From Streptomyces sp. PsTaAH-137 (GTDB lineage: Bacteria; Actinomycetota; Actinomycetes; Streptomycetales; Streptomycetaceae), in assembly GCF_003259365.1 (NCBI RefSeq), contig NZ_QLLY01000001.1:496001-560000 (forward strand): a DNA stretch of 64,000 nt. The letters are read 5' to 3'. Below, one piece after another: positions 60,745 to 64,000 of this stretch. The first letter of the stretch is position 1. Each line of letters starts with the position of its first letter. The position numbers were made by a program, and so were the translations under genes. The notes under the pieces were generated by a model. That model had not been told where the DNA came from. It was given only the letters and a program-made list of their open reading frames with translations, and made no database searches.

Positions 60745-61221
60745 CTACGCGCGGCGCCACTCCGGCACCGGCGGCGCCTCATGGCGCACCCCCGCGCCCA
60801 GCGCCTCCCCGATCACCGCGGGATCGTCGATCCGGTCGGCCCGCACGACGACATCCGCGCCGGCCGGCGTCACCAGGGACTTGCTGAAGACGATGACCGC
60901 CCACGCGTCGTCGGCGCCCATCTCGCGCACCTCCCACTCGCTCGACAGCGCGGCCAGCACCCCGCGCCCCCGCCAGCGGTAGACGGATCCCGGGCGCGCC
61001 GTGAGACGGGTGTCGACGCCGAGAATGTGGCGCTCCCGCCCGCTCCGGGTGCGGTAGGCGACGTCGTCGGTCATCCGCGGCGGCCCCGCACCGGCCTCCG
61101 CCGGCGGGCCGTAGGTGAAGGTCGCGCCGGTGCGCCGGTCGCCCTGCCACAGCGGGAACGAGGAGCAGACGATGTGCCAGGTGCCCGCCAGCCGGGCCGG
61201 AGTGATGTCGAGGTGATCCAT
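60745..61221 (-). CDS. lipocalin-like small protein
   Basis: A 158-aa cytosolic protein (LAGTWHIVCSSFPLWQGDRR; FTYGPPAEAG; YRWRGRGVLAALSSEWEVRE; VIVFSKSLVTPAGADVVVRA) with the G-x-W opening and alternating strands of a lipocalin-like barrel. The ligand is unknown. The ATG at 61221 has no ribosome site; TAGGGT lies seven bases upstream on the minus strand, so the transcript may be leaderless. Confidence 0.7.
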   Translation of the reverse strand: MDHLDITPARLAGTWHIVCSSFPLWQGDRRTGATFTYGPPAEAGAGPPRMTDDVAYRTRSGRERHILGVDTRLTARPGSVYRWRGRGVLAALSSEWEVREMGADDAWAVIVFSKSLVTPAGADVVVRADRIDDPAVIGEALGAGVRHEAPPVPEWRRA

Positions 61222-61396
61222 GGGGCGGACCCTACGGCGTACCGCCGAGGGCCCGCCCTCACGGTCCGTGTTCACCCGAGTGGCGGGAGTGAGGGAGCGG
61301 CCATAGCCTGGCTGTCGTGGCAGCGCCCGGCGCGAATCTGCCACCGGCGCGCGCGGGGGTGCGCCCGCTCCCAAGCCGGGACACGAGGTGAGAACG

Positions 61397-61591
61397 ATGG
61401 ACGCCCTGCACCTGCCCGTGATCGTCATCCTGATCGGAGCGGTGTTCTTCCTGCTGCGCAAAGGCGGCGGAAAGCTCTCCCACATCGCCGTGGGCGCGGC
61501 CTTCGGCTTCTACCTGGCGGGCACGTCGGCGGCGTCCGCCGTGTCCTCCACGCTGGACTCCGCGGTCACGGCCATCAGCTCCCTGATGTGA
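61397..61591 (+). CDS. small two-helix membrane protein
   Basis: A 64-aa protein with two hydrophobic helices (LPVIVILIGAVFFLLRKG; IAVGAAFGFYLAGTSAASAV). GAGGTGA lies before the ATG at 61397. It resembles small conserved Streptomyces membrane proteins of unknown function. It converges on the deacetylase gene across a nine-base gap. Confidence 0.7.
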   Translation: MDALHLPVIVILIGAVFFLLRKGGGKLSHIAVGAAFGFYLAGTSAASAVSSTLDSAVTAISSLM

Positions 61592-61600
61592 CCGGACGGG

Positions 61601-62434
61601 TCAGCGCAGCCCGGCGAAGAGATCGTTCTCGGGAACGGGCGCGCCGGTCGTGTCCTGGACCCGGACGAAGTGCTCCATGCCCATGAACTCGCCGAACCGC
61701 TCCTTGCCCATCTTCAGGAAGAAGATGTTCTCCCCCTGACTGGCGTGCGCGGCCAGCGAGTCGAACTTCTGGCCGCTGAACGCCGTGGTGTCCACCCAGG
61801 TGGTGATCTCCTCGTCGGGGAGGCCGATCTCCGCCATCGCGGCGGCCTCGGCGGGGTCCGGCTCCGGCATCTCCGGGTGGAACTCGCGCATGATCTCCCC
61901 GAACCGCTGCATCCCGGAGCGGGGCATCGTGGTCCAGTACACCTTCGGGGTCAGGCCGGTCATCGCCACCGCCGCCATCGTGATGCGGTGGGCCTGGATG
62001 TGGTCGGGGTGGCCGTAGAAGCCGTTCTCGTCATAGGTGACGACCACATCGGGCTCGTAGTGCCGCATGAGGTCCGCGAGCCGGGCCGCGCCCTCCTCCA
62101 CGGGGGTCTGCCAGAAGGCCCCGGGGGCGTCGTTGCCGGGCCAGCCCATCATCCCGGAGTCGCCGTAGCCGAGGGTCTCCAGGTCGCTGATCTTCAGGAC
62201 CTCGCAGCTCGCCTCCAGTTCCTGACGGCGCATCCGGGCGACGGCCGCCGGATCGTGCCCGGGGTCGCCGGGCTTGACCCCTCCCGGTCCGTCACCGCAG
62301 GAGCCGTCGGTACATGTCACCAGCACCGTGCGGATGCCCTCGGAGGCGTACCGCGCGAGGACCCCTCCGGTGCTGGTGGCCTCGTCGTCGGGGTGGGCGT
62401 GCACGGCCATGAGCGTCAAAGGCCGGTCGGTCAT
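61601..62434 (-). CDS. mca: PIG-L/LmbE deacetylase, mycothiol S-conjugate amidase-like
   Basis: A 277-aa zinc hydrolase of the LmbE/MshB/Mca family. Seen: the zinc motif AVHAHPDDEATS and the second ligand region YGHPDHIQAHR. Length and the presence of YDENGFYGHPDH favour Mca, which cleaves mycothiol S-conjugates to mercapturic acids and glucosaminyl-inositol (detoxification), over MshB. The ATG at 62434 follows AAGGA. Actinobacteria make mycothiol, which fits the organism. Not distinguishable for certain from other LmbE enzymes by eye. Confidence 0.8.
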   Translation of the reverse strand: MTDRPLTLMAVHAHPDDEATSTGGVLARYASEGIRTVLVTCTDGSCGDGPGGVKPGDPGHDPAAVARMRRQELEASCEVLKISDLETLGYGDSGMMGWPGNDAPGAFWQTPVEEGAARLADLMRHYEPDVVVTYDENGFYGHPDHIQAHRITMAAVAMTGLTPKVYWTTMPRSGMQRFGEIMREFHPEMPEPDPAEAAAMAEIGLPDEEITTWVDTTAFSGQKFDSLAAHASQGENIFFLKMGKERFGEFMGMEHFVRVQDTTGAPVPENDLFAGLR

Positions 62435-62499
62435 GTGAATAGTCCTTCTGCAGAAGCCACGTAAGGCTCCCAGTGTGCGGCAGACGCACCGGAACCGGG

Positions 62500-62592
62500 T
62501 CAGCGGCCGCCCGGCAGCGTGATCCCGCAGGCCCTCATCCTGCGGTGGATCGTCGTGCGGGAGATGCCGAGCCGCCGCGCCGACGGCAGTTT
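62500..62592 (-). pseudogene. fragment resembling a Fis-type helix-turn-helix end
   Basis: The last ~28 codons of an open frame ending at 62500 read SARRLGISRTTIHRRMRACG, like the C-terminal DNA-binding helix pair of GAF/PucR or NtrC-type regulators. No matching upstream domain or start is present; the frame beyond is Arg/Ser/Trp-rich nonsense. It is probably a remnant of a deleted regulator. The 270 bases between the deacetylase and GH67 otherwise hold nothing recognised. Confidence 0.4.
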
Positions 62593-62704
62593 GCTGCCGT
62601 CCGCCGCCGGCTGGGCCCGCTGATGCGAGCTGCTCGACTCGTACTTGAACCGGGAGGCGGACGTCCGGTCCGGCGGGGGAGCGCCGGGCCGGACACGGCA
62701 GCTC

Positions 62705-64000
62705 CTATCGGCCGTCCGCCAGCACCACACAGGCGCCGAGATGCCAGGTCTGGCCCTCCTTCGCCGACAGTTCCAGATCCACCGCGCGCCCCTCGGCCCC
62801 GTCGCCCAACGGCACCTGGAGCCAGGTGAACTCACGGCCGTCGAGCTGCTCGCTGCGGGCCTTCTCCACGCCGTCGACCCGGACGACCAGTGTCCTGTTG
62901 AGCGTGTTGGGGTCGCCGGTCAGCAGGTGTGCGGTGCACGGACCGGCGGGCAGCGTCAGACGGAGCACGGCCGGGGCGCTGTCCCGTACGTAGTCGCGGC
63001 GGACCACGTCGAACAGACCGGTGTCCGTGGCGTCCGGGGTGTTCCCGACCCAGCCGAAGGCCGCGCCCTCGCGCCAACCGCTGCCGGGGGAGAGGCGGTT
63101 GTAGTCCTTCAGTACCGGCGACGAGTCGGCGCCGGCGTCCAGCGCGTGCACACAGCGGGCGGCGGGCGGGAGGACGACCGCCTCGGCCCGACTGCGCAGG
63201 GACGCGTCGAGGACCCGCACCGAGCCCGACCTGGGGCGCGCGTGCAGCGTGGTGAGCGCGGGAGCCACGGGAGGGACGACGGGCACCTTCACCGTCACGT
63301 CCTTCTCGGAGTCCACGTAACCGGTCACCTCCTCGGCCTGCCAGCCCTCGGGCACGTCGAGCCCGGTCACCGTGCGCAGCCCCGAGCCGGTCGCGTTGAC
63401 GATCTGCACGGGCAGCTCGTTGCGCTCGCCGCCCAGCAGCACCGTGTCCGCCGGGGCGACGACCGCCTGGAGCCACTCGCGCCGCTCGTCACGGATCCGG
63501 CTCAGCTCGAACCAGTAGGCGACCAGCGTGTCCCGCCACTCGGCGGCCCGCGCGCCCTGCTCCCCGAACAGCCGGGAGACCTCGGTGAGCCGCCGCAAAT
63601 CGACCCGGCGGCGCAGCGCGTCCCAGGAGGCCCGCATGTCCGCCACCCGTGCCGCGCCGTCGAAGTGCGTGTCGTAGATGCGCTGGACGACGGTGTCCCC
63701 GTTCGCCAGGCGGTGCGTGTACGGGACGTGGTGCAGGAACAGCAGCAGTTCCTCCGGGCAGTGCTCCAACGACTCGTACGCGTCGCGGATCGCGGGCGCG
63801 TACAGCGCGGGATAGCCGTCGCCGGTCGCCACGGTGCGGTCGTAGCCGATGCCCGTACGGTCCGACTTGTGGAACTGGGTGGTCGTGGTCGGGCTGGGGT
63901 CGAAGTGCCCGGTCACCGAGCCGTCCGGCGGGTGCGTGAGGTAGCCCGTGCCCAGTGGTGACGTGTAGTCCTCGTACGTGCGCCAGGACCCGAGCAGCAG
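62705..64000 (-). CDS. GH67 alpha-glucuronidase, 5' partial
   Basis: The C-terminal 431 residues of a family 67 alpha-glucuronidase, which removes (4-O-methyl)glucuronic acid from xylan-derived oligosaccharides. Seen: LLGSWRTYEDYTSPLGTGYL at the edge, TGIGYDRTVATGDGYPALYA, HCPEELLLFLHHVPYTHRLA and IYDTHFDGAARV, in family order. The start and the main catalytic acids are outside the window. After the usual C-terminal helical domain it carries extra beta-rich sequence (from TVTGLDVPEGWQAEEVTGYV to the end), probably a carbohydrate-binding-like module. The strand and the GH3 enzyme at 18-20 kb are consistent with xylan use by this organism. Confidence 0.85.
   Translation of the reverse strand: MLLGSWRTYEDYTSPLGTGYLTHPPDGSVTGHFDPSPTTTTQFHKSDRTGIGYDRTVATGDGYPALYAPAIRDAYESLEHCPEELLLFLHHVPYTHRLANGDTVVQRIYDTHFDGAARVADMRASWDALRRRVDLRRLTEVSRLFGEQGARAAEWRDTLVAYWFELSRIRDERREWLQAVVAPADTVLLGGERNELPVQIVNATGSGLRTVTGLDVPEGWQAEEVTGYVDSEKDVTVKVPVVPPVAPALTTLHARPRSGSVRVLDASLRSRAEAVVLPPAARCVHALDAGADSSPVLKDYNRLSPGSGWREGAAFGWVGNTPDATDTGLFDVVRRDYVRDSAPAVLRLTLPAGPCTAHLLTGDPNTLNRTLVVRVDGVEKARSEQLDGREFTWLQVPLGDGAEGRAVDLELSAKEGQTWHLGACVVLADGR

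Noticed and set aside
1..64000. CRISPR arrays, tRNA, rRNA, insertion sequences
   Set aside because: No spaced identical repeats, cloverleaf, rRNA motifs or transposase genes were found on reading.

Overview
The window is high-G+C actinobacterial chromosome, most likely Streptomyces. Evidence for this is the very G/C-rich third codon positions, frequent GTG (and some TTG) starts, GGAGG-type ribosome sites beside apparently leaderless starts, a 25-residue bL37-type ribosomal protein, many ROK, LuxR-LAL and ANTAR regulators, Tat-type signals, an LAMTG sortase-like motif, and the GCGCAGTTCCCCGCGCCCC palindromic repeats that I recall as common in this genus. There is no rRNA, tRNA, CRISPR array, insertion sequence or prophage. 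Both edge genes are cut: a hydroxyacid dehydrogenase at the left and a GH67 alpha-glucuronidase at the right.

Layout. 1-6.1 kb: hydroxyacid dehydrogenase plus class II aldolase, a PAS/PP2C phosphatase with a hemerythrin protein, an APH-like kinase and an MscS channel. 6.2-12.8 kb: a ROK regulator with two Gfo/Idh/MocA oxidoreductases, divergent from gabT- and gabD-like genes, with two long palindromic repeats. 12.8-25.1 kb: two cupin/JmjC-like proteins that seem to lack the metal motif, an L,D-transpeptidase lipoprotein, bL37, a crotonase, a Tat-exported GH3 glycosidase, an ABC exporter behind a SoxR-like promoter, and a large LuxR (LAL) regulator. 25.4-49.1 kb: a compact block of stress and membrane genes. 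It holds two STAS proteins, a nonapeptide-repeat protein with an RDD partner, an MFS exporter, two DUF7144-type membrane proteins, PPK2, a P-type ATPase, SulP, GH13 and GH63 glycosidases, DUF6325/DUF1269-type proteins, two LuxR regulators, a lipid/diacylglycerol kinase, a DUF2252 protein and a YihY protein. 49.2-64 kb: DoxX with a TetR-type palindrome, GAF-ANTAR and AraC regulators, a ROK regulator beside a secreted propeller/lectin protein with a ROK-type operator, a large secreted subtilase, a GT2 polysaccharide synthase with a tiny LAMTG membrane protein and an OmpR-like regulator, a lipocalin-like protein, an Mca/LmbE-type deacetylase, and GH67.

The most striking signal is a 17-bp dyad, TCACC-N7-GGTGA, read by eye upstream of nearly every transcription unit in the 26-49 kb block. 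Four copies have perfect half-sites, three have one mismatch and one has two. The strongest copy, in the MFS/DUF7144 divergent region, has 10-bp arms. This suggests that polyphosphate/energy (PPK2), ion transport (P-ATPase, SulP), carbohydrate turnover (GH13, GH63), lipid phosphorylation and several small membrane proteins are one regulon. A LuxR-type regulator inside the block could be its regulator; that link is inference.

Starts were chosen by ribosome-site spacing and family length. Functions are assigned from motifs recognised by eye; no database search was possible.
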